Shown here one piece after another: positions 43,741 through 52,414 of a DNA stretch of 64,000 nucleotides (positions are counted from its first letter, which is position 1; each line of letters begins with the position of its first letter). Where the stretch lies: NCBI RefSeq assembly GCF_041821085.1, contig NZ_JBGUAZ010000003.1:310001-374000 (forward strand), written 5' to 3'. Origin of the DNA: Natrinema sp. HArc-T2 (GTDB lineage: Archaea; Halobacteriota; Halobacteria; Halobacteriales; Natrialbaceae). Position numbers and translations under genes: made by a program. Under the pieces are notes generated by a model. That model did not search any database. It saw only the letters and a program-made list of their open reading frames with translations, and was not told the origin of the DNA.

Positions 43741-44859
43741 ATGAGATATCTGTTCTTCACGAACACGCCAGCACACGTTCACCTGTACAAACACGCCGTC
43801 CGGTCCCTGCGTGATGACGGCCACGAGGTCCGCGTCCTCGCTCGAGATTACACCTGCACGACTGACCTCCTCGAGTGGTACGATCTGCCCTACGAGGTCT
43901 ACGGCTACTGTGGGACGTCGAAACAGTCGCTGCTGAGTCGCCTGCCGGCTCACTACGTCCGCGCGATCCGGCAGGCGAGGCGGTTCGATCCGGATCTGAT
44001 CTTCGGAATGGGTGGATATGCGGCACATACGGGTGCGATGGTCCGAACGCCGACGGTGTTGCTCATCGATTCCGAACCGGCGTCGTTCGACCACGCGATT
44101 TCGACGCCGTTCGCTCGCGCCATCCTCACACCGAATACGTTCCAGAAGGACCTCGGGGAGAACCACTACGTGTTTTCGGGCCTGAAAGAGTGCGCGTATC
44201 TCCATCCGGAGATCTACGAATCGAACCCCTCGATTCGTGACCGACTCGGCGTCGCCCCCGACGAACCGTACGTGATCCTCCGACTCAACGCGTTCGGCTC
44301 ACAACACGACGTGGGCAAAGACGGAATCACCCACGAGCAGTGCCACCAGCTCATCGAGCGACTGAGCGACGACGCGACGATCCTTGTCTCCGACGAGGGC
44401 AAGGATGTCGATCTCGAGGGCCTCCCGGCACGGTCGTTCGACCTCCATCCCGCCCTCATCCACGACGCGCTCGCGGAGGCGACGTTGTTGATCGCTGACA
44501 CGCAGACGATGGTCACCGAGGCGGCGCTGCTCGGGACACCGGCGATTCGATCCAACTCGTTTGTCGGCGACTCCGATATGGGGAACTTCGTCGAGCTCGA
44601 GAACCAGGGATTGATTCACAACGTGGCTCGCTTCGCCGATATCGTCGATCTCTCGACGACGTTGCTTCGCGACGAGGGTATCGACGAGGAGTGGACGCGG
44701 CGACGAAACGCCTTCCTCTCGGACAAGGCGAATCTCACGGAATTGCTCGTCGACGTCGCGACGGCACGTGGTCGTGTCGACGACCTCGACGCAGTCCGCC
44801 AGTTCAGTCGGGGGACGCCGCCCGAATCGAAGCCACCTGTTGGCGTCGGCAGCGATTGA
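43741..44859 (+). CDS. DUF354-family glycosyltransferase-like protein 1
   Basis: A 372-residue GT-B-like protein. It opens MRYLFFTNTPAHVHLYKHAV, with FDPDLIFGMGGYAAHTGA (about 82-100), FSGLKECAYLHPEIYES and SDEGKDVDLEGLPARSFDLHP, ending with TLLIADTQTMVTEAALLGTPAIRSNSFVG (nucleotide-site helix). The paralogue at 56691 has the same blocks. DUF354 proteins resemble UDP-GlcNAc 2-epimerase-like transferases. The start at 43741 is preferred to 43693, since the paralogue starts the same way. Sugar specificity is unknown. Confidence 0.8.
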   Translation: MRYLFFTNTPAHVHLYKHAVRSLRDDGHEVRVLARDYTCTTDLLEWYDLPYEVYGYCGTSKQSLLSRLPAHYVRAIRQARRFDPDLIFGMGGYAAHTGAMVRTPTVLLIDSEPASFDHAISTPFARAILTPNTFQKDLGENHYVFSGLKECAYLHPEIYESNPSIRDRLGVAPDEPYVILRLNAFGSQHDVGKDGITHEQCHQLIERLSDDATILVSDEGKDVDLEGLPARSFDLHPALIHDALAEATLLIADTQTMVTEAALLGTPAIRSNSFVGDSDMGNFVELENQGLIHNVARFADIVDLSTTLLRDEGIDEEWTRRRNAFLSDKANLTELLVDVATARGRVDDLDAVRQFSRGTPPESKPPVGVGSD

Positions 44860-44952
44860 TATCACAGGCCACCTGTTGAGACACGGTCGTCGGTCGTCGC
44901 CCGCTTGATTCTCGAGAAAATCCCGCCGTTCACTGATACTGTCGGACAGGAG

Positions 44953-45081
44953 TCAAGACGAAGTCATCGCGAATTCGTAGCCGTCACCGGTGTAGACGGC
45001 CACAGCAGAGTGGCCCATCTTCGCGTCGTTCTGTCTGGCAGTATGAATCAGGATTTGCTCGTCGTTTCGCAGTGCTACCAT
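44953..45081 (-). CDS. Putative 42-residue protein
   Basis: Reads MVALRNDEQILIHTARQNDA then KMGHSAVAVYTGDGYEFAMTSS. Composition is haloarchaeal and the hydrophobic spacing fits a beta strand-helix-strand mini-fold. The ATG is at 45081; a TTATCT run lies about 20-25 nt upstream on the minus strand. It is too short to be sure; no family recognised. Confidence 0.4.
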   Translation of the reverse strand: MVALRNDEQILIHTARQNDAKMGHSAVAVYTGDGYEFAMTSS

Positions 45082-45181
45082 CTCACAACCTGAGCAGATA
45101 ACAGGACAACAGGCAGTGCCAACGCAGTCACAGTGCGTGGCTCGTCGTCACGAGCGACGACGAATCTCTATCGCGGTGCGA

Positions 45182-46507
45182 TCAGTCACGGGCGCGCGTC
45201 GTCATCAGCCAGCCAAGGCCCAGCACGGCGCCGGCAGCGAGCCCCACTCCGATCCCGATGAGGCCGATCGAACCCGCGCTGGCCGCATCCGGGTTCGGTG
45301 CGACGGCGAGTCTCGAGAGCGATGTCACGTCCGCTTCGAAGTGATATGTGTCGTCGGACTCGTCGCTGACCGTTGTTTCGACGGCAGTCCACTCGTCACC
45401 GTGTTGCTCGTAGAGTGCAACCTCGTCCGCCTCGAGTCCGCGCTCCTCGAGACGGTCTTTCGAGACGGTAAACGAGACCGTCGCCGACGTGTTATCGGTC
45501 CCTGACTGCTCCGCGACCGTCAGATACGAAAGTGGCTCGACGTCGGCAGGTGGTGTCTCGGAGAGTTCCGAGAAGCGGCTTTCGAACGTGAGCGACGCAT
45601 CGCCGTCGATACCGGTCAGCTCGAGCCGTTCGAAGCGAACGCCGTCGTCCGTCCCTGCCGTCGGTTGCACGCCGACGGGGTCGTCCGGCGCGGCGTTTGT
45701 CACGGTTGCAGTGATCCCGTCGCTGGTCCGGTCGTGCGTCACGGACGGCCCCTCACAGGTGCCGGTTCGGATCGTGACTGGCTCGTCGAGCGACGGAAGG
45801 GATGTCCGATCCGGGTTCTCGGCGCTGCCGGAGAGCACGTCCCACTCTTCGATCCCGCCCGTTTCTGGTATTCCGGAAACAGGCAGGTCTGCCCCTGCAA
45901 ACGCCGAGTTCTCGTTGAATCGGGGGTGGACGGTTACGGCGAATTCACTGTCGAGGCCGCCTCGCAGCGCACCACCGTCAGTTCGACCGTCTCGATACGC
46001 CCAGGATGCAGACGCCCACCCATCACCGCGATCGAACTCGTCCATTCTCGTTTCACCTGTGTAGTTATCGTCTTTTACGGCCCACTCGCTCTCGTGTGGC
46101 AGGCCAACGAACTCGAGCGTGACGAGCGCTCCATCCGACTCACCGCCAAGCCGATCGTGGACCATCCCGAGGCTCAGTCCGTCTGGCCCCTGATAGAGGA
46201 AGAGGGTGCTCGTGTCATCACGCTGGAGCTGTGTCGTCCCGTACGAACTGTAGCGTCGTTCGACATCGTCTGGGTGTGTTTCGTGGCTCCGATACTCGTA
46301 GAACGATTCGATCGTCCCGTCGGACGACAGCGGTTCGATCGGTTGACAGAACGAACCTTGTTCGACGACGTACGAGTCGGCTGGTGGCGAACGCACCTGT
46401 GCCGACGACGAGACAGCCGGTGAATGGGACTGGCCGGTAACGCCGCCGGTACTGCCGACGACCAACATCCCGATGAGTACGGCGATCGTTACGTGCTGTT
46501 TCTTCAT
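45182..46507 (-). CDS. Secreted or surface protein with PGF-like domain and C-terminal anchor
   Basis: A 441-residue protein. Sec-type signal at the N-terminus (MKKQHVTIAVLIGMLVVGST), then an extracellular region with two cysteines far apart, then a PGF-like domain (LTGIDGDASLTFESRF, LSYLTVAEQSGTDNTSATVSFTV, VALYEQHGDEWTAVETTV, HFEADVTSLSRLAVAPN), ending with a membrane helix (SIGLIGIGVGLAAGAVLGLGWLM) and a short basic tail. Such proteins are anchored on the haloarchaeal surface. Start at 46507 chosen because it gives the signal peptide directly. It is 4 nt from the 3' end of the deacetylase gene at 46512, in the same direction. Confidence 0.8.
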   Translation of the reverse strand: MKKQHVTIAVLIGMLVVGSTGGVTGQSHSPAVSSSAQVRSPPADSYVVEQGSFCQPIEPLSSDGTIESFYEYRSHETHPDDVERRYSSYGTTQLQRDDTSTLFLYQGPDGLSLGMVHDRLGGESDGALVTLEFVGLPHESEWAVKDDNYTGETRMDEFDRGDGWASASWAYRDGRTDGGALRGGLDSEFAVTVHPRFNENSAFAGADLPVSGIPETGGIEEWDVLSGSAENPDRTSLPSLDEPVTIRTGTCEGPSVTHDRTSDGITATVTNAAPDDPVGVQPTAGTDDGVRFERLELTGIDGDASLTFESRFSELSETPPADVEPLSYLTVAEQSGTDNTSATVSFTVSKDRLEERGLEADEVALYEQHGDEWTAVETTVSDESDDTYHFEADVTSLSRLAVAPNPDAASAGSIGLIGIGVGLAAGAVLGLGWLMTTRARD

Positions 46508-46511
46508 GGGT

Positions 46512-47561
46512 TTAGTCTCTCGTGGGTGAAGTGGAATTTGCTGGCTGTCGCCTCTGTACGACTTGCTTGGATCGGCCCCCTTCATCATCAGCGCACAGCG
46601 CTCGAGGTGGTCCGATCCACGCACCGAGGTCCGCCGCTCGCTCGATGAGCCACCGATACAAGCCCCGGTACCCGGGAAACTCTCGTTCGTTGAAATACCG
46701 CGGATGCCAGAGGACCGTCATAGCGGCGCCGTTCGCTGCGGCTTCCTGCAGGAGCCGCTCGCAGGTCTCGCGGGCAGCCTCGAGATCGGACGCCGGATCC
46801 GGCAGTGCTTGCTCCATGATCGTCAGCGGGAAAACGAGGAAGTCGTCGTCGAAGGGACGAAGTGGGTGGTAGCCGGCGTGGAAGCCACATTCCGTACTCG
46901 AGCCAAGCGTCGCGTCGTACGAGAGGCCGATCGCGCGGTGGTACTGCCACGTCTCCGGCACGGTGAGATTCAGGTAATGCTGTCGACCGCCGGTGATGGG
47001 GCCGCCGAGGACGTCCTCGAGCAGCGTTTTTTCTTCGTGGAGCCGCAGTAGGTCGTCTGCGGAGTGATACGAACCGTGCAGGCCGACTTCCCACCCACTG
47101 TCGGCTAAGTCGCGGATAACGTCGACGAGTTCGGATGCGGTCACGTCGTAGCGGCCAAGATGCTGGACCCAGTGTGTCGGTGAGACCCATTCGCCGATCG
47201 GTCGGTCGGCCAGCAGGTGTTGTTCGTTCAGGAAGTAAAACGCCGAGCGAACACCCAGGTCGTCCTCGAGGGCCATGATGTCTTCGAACTGCCAGTAGGG
47301 ATTGGCCGACGAGAGTGCGGTTCGCAGATGATATGTAGGGCGTTCTCGAGCGGCGTAGTAGAACGATCGAATCCCCTTGTACGGTCGATCGACGTCGTGT
47401 GTCAGACAGAGTGCGAACGTCGCATCGTCCGGAAGCAAACCACGAGCTCGCGGTAGATCGTCGATGAACTCAGCTGTCGAAGCGGGCAGTGCAGACGAAC
47501 GAGGGTGCGTCTCCGTGACTCTCGAGTCGGCGTGCGATCGCCGGGCGGTCGTCTCACTCAT
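46512..47561 (-). CDS. Polysaccharide deacetylase family protein 1
   Basis: A 349-residue NodB-like deacetylase. CLTHDVDRPYKGIRSFY near residue 45 carries the Asp and His of the metal site; SGWEVGLHGSYHSADDL is the second His pair; TVLWHPRYFNEREFPGYRG near 300 the last. It probably removes an acetyl group from an amino sugar. Its ATG at 47561 is 1 nt from the TGA of the UDP-GlcNAc 2-epimerase gene at 47563, so the two are translationally coupled. An upstream frame extension to 47813 overlaps the epimerase gene and is rejected. Confidence 0.85.
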   Translation of the reverse strand: MSETTARRSHADSRVTETHPRSSALPASTAEFIDDLPRARGLLPDDATFALCLTHDVDRPYKGIRSFYYAARERPTYHLRTALSSANPYWQFEDIMALEDDLGVRSAFYFLNEQHLLADRPIGEWVSPTHWVQHLGRYDVTASELVDVIRDLADSGWEVGLHGSYHSADDLLRLHEEKTLLEDVLGGPITGGRQHYLNLTVPETWQYHRAIGLSYDATLGSSTECGFHAGYHPLRPFDDDFLVFPLTIMEQALPDPASDLEAARETCERLLQEAAANGAAMTVLWHPRYFNEREFPGYRGLYRWLIERAADLGAWIGPPRALCADDEGGRSKQVVQRRQPANSTSPTRD

Positions 47562-47562
47562 C

Positions 47563-48618
47563 TCAGCGAACGCTCCGTTCGAGTTGGTCGACGATACGAG
47601 CGGCTGCGTTCCCGTTGCCGTACAGATCCGGCTTGGCCGGCGGATCGACGGCAGCGCGAACGGCGTCGACGATTTCGCTCGTCCCTGCGCCGACGAGGGT
47701 GTTCCAGCCGGCGTCGACCGTTTCGATCCATTCGGTCGTCTCCCGCAGGGTGACACACGGCGTATCGAGGTAGAACGCCTCCTTCTGGACGCCGCCGGAG
47801 TCCGTCGCCACACAGACCGCGTCCTCGACGAGCGTAATGAACTGGCCGTAGGTGACGGGATCGATAACGCGAGCCGACTCGGTCGCTCGATCCCAGAGTC
47901 CGTACTCCTGTAGTGCTGTCACTGTACGCGGGTGAGCGGGGAAGACGACCGGGACGTGTAACTGGCCGAAGGCGTCGATGATCGACTCGAGCCTGTCCCG
48001 ATCGTCTGTGTTCTTCGCCCGGTGGACGGTTGCGAGCACGTATTCGTCGGGGACATCGAGTCCGGTCTCGATGCCGTAAAGCCGGTCTCGGATCTGTAAC
48101 AGCGTATCGTACATGACATCACCGGGGACGAACACGTTCTCCGAAATTCCCTCCTGTGCGAGGGTTTCCTTTGCGTGCTGGCCCGGCGCGAAGAGGATAT
48201 CTGAACAGTGATCTGTCAGACGGCGGTTGACCTCTTCGGGCATCGACCAGTCGTACGAGCGCAAGCCGGCTTCGACGTGTGCGAGCTGGGTCGACGATTT
48301 TGCCGCAACGAGCGCGGCTGCGAGCGTCGAGTTGGTGTCTCCGTAGACGAGGACGACGTCGGGCGACTCCTCGTCGACGATCTGCTCTAACTCGATCATC
48401 ATTTCGGCGGTCTGGGTGGCGTGGGGACCGGACCCGACGCCGAGGTGGAACGCCGGCTTGGGTAACGCGAGTTCCTCGAAGAACACCTCGGAGAGTTCTG
48501 GATCGTAGTGTTGGCCAGTGTGAACGAGGAGTTCGTCGTGAGCGCCGCGAAGCTGCTGTGAGACGGCGGCTGCCTTGACGAACTGCGGCCTCGCACCGAC
48601 GACCGACAGAACGTTCAT
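47563..48618 (-). CDS. wecB: UDP-N-acetylglucosamine 2-epimerase (WecB/WbpI family)
   Basis: A 351-residue non-hydrolysing 2-epimerase. VVGARPQFVKAA, VHTGQHYDPELSEVFFEEL, VYGDTNSTLAAALVA, HVEAGLRSYDWSMPEEVNRRLTDH, and ATDSGGVQKEAFYLDTPCVTLRETTEW are full family signatures. It makes UDP-ManNAc, or UDP-ManNAc3NAcA if the substrate is the di-N-acetylated acid; sequence alone cannot decide. It is preceded by a 15-residue ORF that overlaps its start by ATGA. Together with the operon at 58106-63464 it could close a Wbp-type pathway. Confidence 0.9.
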   Translation of the reverse strand: MNVLSVVGARPQFVKAAAVSQQLRGAHDELLVHTGQHYDPELSEVFFEELALPKPAFHLGVGSGPHATQTAEMMIELEQIVDEESPDVVLVYGDTNSTLAAALVAAKSSTQLAHVEAGLRSYDWSMPEEVNRRLTDHCSDILFAPGQHAKETLAQEGISENVFVPGDVMYDTLLQIRDRLYGIETGLDVPDEYVLATVHRAKNTDDRDRLESIIDAFGQLHVPVVFPAHPRTVTALQEYGLWDRATESARVIDPVTYGQFITLVEDAVCVATDSGGVQKEAFYLDTPCVTLRETTEWIETVDAGWNTLVGAGTSEIVDAVRAAVDPPAKPDLYGNGNAAARIVDQLERSVR

Positions 48619-48662
48619 CGAGCGGTCACCCCGTCCGGTTTTACGACTGCGTGCTGGATCAT
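48615..48662 (-). CDS. Possible 15-residue leader ORF coupled to the epimerase gene
   Basis: Reads M-I-Q-H-A-V-V-K-P-D-G-V-T-A-R with TGA overlapping the epimerase ATG (ATGA). No promoter block was found at the expected distance, so coupling is possible but unsupported. Confidence 0.3.
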   Translation of the reverse strand: MIQHAVVKPDGVTAR

Positions 48663-48796
48663 AGTCTGGTTGAACTGTATCTCGAGTGACACAGAGACAG
48701 TGTTAGTAAATAATCGCGTAACCGAGTTTCAGCTTGTACTGTCACTCTGGCAGCTCGAAACGACGATGACTGCCGGACTAGACGGAAACAGCGAGA

Positions 48797-49030
48797 CTAC
48801 GGCAGTCGGAAAATCGGGTCAACGTGGCGTTTCGCCGACTCGCGACGTGTCGTCGCTTGAGACGAGTCGCGACCCGACGCCACATCGGTTTGATCGAACT
48901 GTACAGTCGTGGGCGACTCGGAGCGGTCCGACTCCTGGCTGTTGTGCGAGGCGAACACACCGGAGCCGAGCAGTGCGAGGACGCCAAGTACGACGCTTGC
49001 GATCCCGAACAGGATTTTTCGTATGTTCAT
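48797..49030 (-). CDS. Putative small secreted or membrane protein, 77 residues
   Basis: Starts MNIRKILFGIASVVLGVLAL then LGSGVFASHN, a good signal or anchor sequence, followed by a polar, Ser/Asp-rich tail. An ATG at 49036 adds two residues. No homologue is recognised and the tail is not clearly folded, so confidence is moderate. Confidence 0.45.
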   Translation of the reverse strand: MNIRKILFGIASVVLGVLALLGSGVFASHNSQESDRSESPTTVQFDQTDVASGRDSSQATTRRESAKRHVDPIFRLP

Positions 49031-49286
49031 TGACATCACGTTGTTGGGGGACACGCTCGAGGGGGCCACCACGATTTCGCTCTCGTCGTCCGCGTTCGAT
49101 CGAGGTGGCGTCTCGGCATGTATACGAAATCCTGTCTTCCCGGCGATGCTTAATTATACAATAGCTTATGTTCGACACGCATCACTTGATGGGCAATAGC
49201 TGCGTCCTACGCTCAGTAGCAGCACGCTACGCTGTCGTGCCGTTCGCTTTGGGGATCCTGGTATACTCTTTCCAAAACGCCCTCTG
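49031..49286. other. Gene-free region preceding copy E
   Basis: No gene; an AT-rich TTAATTATACAATAG run at 49148-49162 may be a promoter but no matching ORF was found. The stretch leads to palindromic copy E, and together they span about 400 nt without a gene. Confidence 0.4.
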
Positions 49287-49368
49287 CTCAGGCGGTCCGC
49301 TGGCAGTCAGTGCCGGCGGATCCGTGACCGCCCTGTGGGCCCACACCGGGACAGCGTGACGACAGCTC
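49287..49368 (-). repeat. Palindromic 3' element, copy E
   Basis: Loop GACCGCCCT is at 49326-49334, flanked by CAGTCAGTGCCGGCGG (49304-49319) and CACACCGGGACAGCGTGACG (49342-49361). The stem is weaker than in copies C and D. It lies about 65 nt 3' of phosphodiesterase gene 3. Confidence 0.65.
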
Positions 49369-49433
49369 GGCCCATTCAGCACAACTGTGACAACCGGCCC
49401 GATCGTCGGCTCACGTTCCTCACCGCGGAACCG

Positions 49434-51026
49434 TTACTCCATGTAACCGAGCCCCTTCAGCCGGTCCTCGACGTCGTCAAAGTCCTCGTCGACGTCGCCA
49501 CCGGTGTCGATCTGGGCGACGGCTGCGCGCTCGACTTTCGTCGTCGCAGGGGACGTCTCCGCGGCGAACGCGTCGAACAACACTCTGCCGTCGGCGTTTT
49601 TCGGCACCGGCTCGCCGATTCCGTGCAGCAGGGTCGGTGCGATATCGACCACGCGCGCCCCGCGAAGCGTCGCGCCAGCGTCGATCGACGGCCCGCGACA
49701 CAGCATGATCCCCTCGCTGCGGTGGCTCGCATCGTAGACACCGGTGTCGCCGAGGACCTCGTCGGAGACCGTGCTGCGTGACTCGTAGGTCTCTCTGCCA
49801 CAGACGACCAGATCGGGAGCGTCCTCGTCGGTCGGGAACAGTTCCTCGCCGTCGAAGACCTCGAGCAGTGGCGTGCCCTCGTCGTCGGTCGCCGACTCCA
49901 GGGCAGCTTTAATATCCGCTTTTACCCGTGGGATTTCGCTCGGCGAGACGATGCCATCCTCGAAGCGGTCGCTGTCGTTGATATAGCAGTTCCCGGTATC
50001 GTGGACGAACGCGACGGTGCGGTCGAAGTCGACGTCGTAGAGGGCGTGATCTCCGGGGATCTGTGCGGCCACCGAGTCGACCAGCTGTCGGGGCAGCGAC
50101 TCGACGAGCGTCTTTTCAGTGATTCCCACGCGACTGAGCGCGCTGGTGATCGCGTCCCGAGAGATCCCGAGGCTTGCGAGTGCGCCGCGCGTCCCGTCGT
50201 CTTCGCGGCGAAACAGGTAGCCTTCTTGCTCGAGAATCCGGTTGACGTAGACGAGCTGGTCGATCGGACCGAAGCCGTGATCGGAGACGACGTAGAGGTC
50301 CGCGTCGTGGTCGTCGGTGTACTCCATGACTTCGCCGAGGATTTCATCGAGTTGCTTGTAGTGTTCTAACAGCCGATCCATGTCCCAGATGAGGTGCTGG
50401 AACCGGTCGGGAGCGGTGTAGACGAAGAAAAACAGCTGCCAGTCCTCGCCGGCCCGGTCCATCTGGAGACGCATCAGGTCGCGGCGTTTCGCCAGCATGT
50501 CGTCGACGGCGACCTCGAAGTCGTCCAGCCGGTCGCCGTACTTGTGATAATCGAGACTGATCTCGTAGTCAGGAATCCGAGATTCGATCTCGGCTTGCAG
50601 GTCGGGTGGCCGCGCGAACTCCCGATCCGTCGAGGGCGTCATCATGCCCGTGACCATGGTGCCGTCGATCTCGCGGGCCGGATACGTCATCGGAACGTTC
50701 CCGACGTGAGAGGGGCCGAGCAGATCCCACAGCGCCGGCTGTGCGAGGTCGTGGCTCGTGTACATCTCGTGGCTGTACTCCGACGAGAGGTTTTGAAAGC
50801 CGTAGATGCCGTGTTTGTCCGGCCAGACTCCCGTTGCGATCGACGGCCATGCGAGTGGCGTCGTCGGCGGACGAGTGCTCTCGAGCGTGCCCGATGCGCC
50901 CTCCTCGCGCATCCGGGCGACGTTCGGGAGTTTGCCCTCGTCGCTCCATTGCTCGATGAGTCTCCACGGCACGCCGTCGAGTCCGAGCACGAACGCTCGC
51001 TCGGAAGGGGCTGTAGGTCCGCTCAT
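49434..51026 (-). CDS. Type I phosphodiesterase / alkaline phosphatase family protein 3
   Basis: A 530-residue hydrolase. FVLGLDGVPWRLIEQ (metal Asp), RPPTTPLAWPSIATGVWPDKHGIYGFQNL (Thr nucleophile region, about 50-78), VVSDHGFGPIDQLVYVNRIL (about 250) and a C-terminal LKGLGYME. It is more distant from the other two phosphodiesterases (no FLSFDGYDWDVVNA block). The ATG 51026 (MSGPTAPS) is chosen; the upstream ORF start at 51116 reads through the promoter block. No signal peptide. Substrate unknown. Confidence 0.85.
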   Translation of the reverse strand: MSGPTAPSERAFVLGLDGVPWRLIEQWSDEGKLPNVARMREEGASGTLESTRPPTTPLAWPSIATGVWPDKHGIYGFQNLSSEYSHEMYTSHDLAQPALWDLLGPSHVGNVPMTYPAREIDGTMVTGMMTPSTDREFARPPDLQAEIESRIPDYEISLDYHKYGDRLDDFEVAVDDMLAKRRDLMRLQMDRAGEDWQLFFFVYTAPDRFQHLIWDMDRLLEHYKQLDEILGEVMEYTDDHDADLYVVSDHGFGPIDQLVYVNRILEQEGYLFRREDDGTRGALASLGISRDAITSALSRVGITEKTLVESLPRQLVDSVAAQIPGDHALYDVDFDRTVAFVHDTGNCYINDSDRFEDGIVSPSEIPRVKADIKAALESATDDEGTPLLEVFDGEELFPTDEDAPDLVVCGRETYESRSTVSDEVLGDTGVYDASHRSEGIMLCRGPSIDAGATLRGARVVDIAPTLLHGIGEPVPKNADGRVLFDAFAAETSPATTKVERAAVAQIDTGGDVDEDFDDVEDRLKGLGYME

Positions 51027-51080
51027 GATTACAGTATGAGACGTCGAAGACGCCTGCTGTCCCCCACGTTGGCCGAGTTC

Positions 51081-51093
51081 CGCTTTGTTATAG
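51081..51093 (-). promoter_or_regulatory. ATAACAAAGC promoter block before phosphodiesterase 3
   Basis: The minus strand reads CTATAACAAAGCG, 63 nt before the ATG at 51026, so a short leader of about 30 nt is expected here. Confidence 0.45.
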
Positions 51094-51228
51094 AGATGAT
51101 TCACCACCCAGGGCAACTGACGTGTCCCTGTTCGATGGCATTAATACACGTCTCAGGGGCTGTTCTGCCCCGTTCTACGCATGTTATCAACACACATGCT
51201 GGTGGGCGTCGCCGGCTGTGAAAAGACG

Positions 51229-51243
51229 GGCATAACAAAGCCC
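51229..51243 (+). promoter_or_regulatory. ATAACAAAGC promoter block before deacetylase 2
   Basis: Reads GGCATAACAAAGCCC, the best match in the window. A leaderless start about 32 nt downstream is ATG 51266, which opens only a 13-codon frame; the deacetylase starts further on. Confidence 0.5.
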
Positions 51244-51294
51244 GCTACGGGTGACGGACCCGGATATGGCACCGGTTCAAACCAGGTGGTTGCT

Positions 51295-52233
51295 GTGGGA
51301 AGCGTAGTGCTCTCTCTCGATGCAGAACTCGGCTGGGGATTTCACGATCTCCCGAATCCGCCAGCGAAACGGGTTGCTGCCGGTCGTCGGGGCTGGTCAG
51401 TCATGGTCGATCTGCTCGAGGAGTATCGGATTCCGGCGACCTGGGCAGTCGTCGGCCATCTCATGCTCGAGTCCTGTGATGGGAGACATGCCGATCACCC
51501 AGCCCCCGATGGCTGGTTCGAGCGGGAACGAACCGACTGGCAAGATCGGGAAGAGATCCGCTTTGGCCCCGATCTCGTCCGGGACGTCCTCGAGTCGGAC
51601 GTCGATCACGAGTTCGCCAGCCACTCCTTTTCGCACGTCCTCTTTGGACGCCCGGAGACGGATCGCGAACTCGCGGTCGCCGAACTCGAGCGCAGCCTCG
51701 AGATCGCCGCTGACTGGAACCAGTCGGTCGACTCGTTCATCTATCCGCGCAACGCAGTGGGACATCGAGACGTGTTGGCTGAACAGGGAATTACGGCCTA
51801 TCGCAGCCGGTCACCGACCCGATACGGTATCCGGTGTATCTTCGACCTGACGGTGCTTAACAAGTCGTTGCTCGTGACACCGACGATCGATGAATACGGA
51901 CTCGTTGACATTCCAGCCTCGCTGTTTCTCTTCGGATTCGAGGGCTCTGTACGGACGGTCGCTGAATCGGTCTGGGACGATCCGATGGTTGCGCTCGCTC
52001 GTTACGGCATCGATCAGGCGACAGACCACGACGGGATCTTCCATATGTGGCTCCATCCCAACAACCTGACACACGAGCGTGATGACCGGCGCATGCGGGC
52101 GATCCTGTCCTATCTCGCACAGCGCCGTGCCGAGACCGACCTCACCGTCGAGACGATGGCCGACGTCGTCCACCGCGTGACTGGCGGGATCACTGCTGAA
52201 GCCGACGTTCGACCGACGATGAGCCGGAGCTGA
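51295..52233 (+). CDS. Polysaccharide deacetylase family protein 2
   Basis: A NodB-like deacetylase of about 312 residues. SVVLSLDAELGWGFHDL at the start holds the first Asp; HEFASHSFSHVLF (about 105-117) the His pair; DSFIYPRNAVGH follows, and FHMWLHPNNLTHERDDRRM near 250 is the last metal-site block. Start is uncertain: GTG at 51286, 51295 or 51307 all fit, while ATG at 51181 would place the promoter inside the gene. GTG 51295 gives the standard N-terminus. Divergent from phosphodiesterase 3; followed by the oxidoreductase operon. Confidence 0.8.
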   Translation: MGSVVLSLDAELGWGFHDLPNPPAKRVAAGRRGWSVMVDLLEEYRIPATWAVVGHLMLESCDGRHADHPAPDGWFERERTDWQDREEIRFGPDLVRDVLESDVDHEFASHSFSHVLFGRPETDRELAVAELERSLEIAADWNQSVDSFIYPRNAVGHRDVLAEQGITAYRSRSPTRYGIRCIFDLTVLNKSLLVTPTIDEYGLVDIPASLFLFGFEGSVRTVAESVWDDPMVALARYGIDQATDHDGIFHMWLHPNNLTHERDDRRMRAILSYLAQRRAETDLTVETMADVVHRVTGGITAEADVRPTMSRS

Positions 52234-52376
52234 CGCAGTTCTTTTGGTCTCGCCTGTTTTGGATGCCGGTCCGTACAGATTCGCTCGCGAGTTGCGTCGG
52301 ATCGACCGCTCCCTCGTGTCGTTCGGCGCGCTCAATGAATGAGCACACTACACGAGTGCCACGAACAGATACGACG

Positions 52377-52391
52377 CCGATAACAAAGCCC
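52377..52391 (+). promoter_or_regulatory. ATAACAAAGC promoter block before the oxidoreductase operon
   Basis: Reads CCGATAACAAAGCCC, centred 33 nt before ATG 52415, which supports that start over GTG 52403. Confidence 0.55.
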
Positions 52392-52414
52392 GCTGCCGCC
52401 CCGTGTGCGAGCAG

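Noticed and set aside
46512-47813. Longer 433-residue version of deacetylase 1
   Set aside because: The added N-terminus overlaps the epimerase gene out of frame and is Arg/Ser-rich; start at 47561 fits operon spacing.
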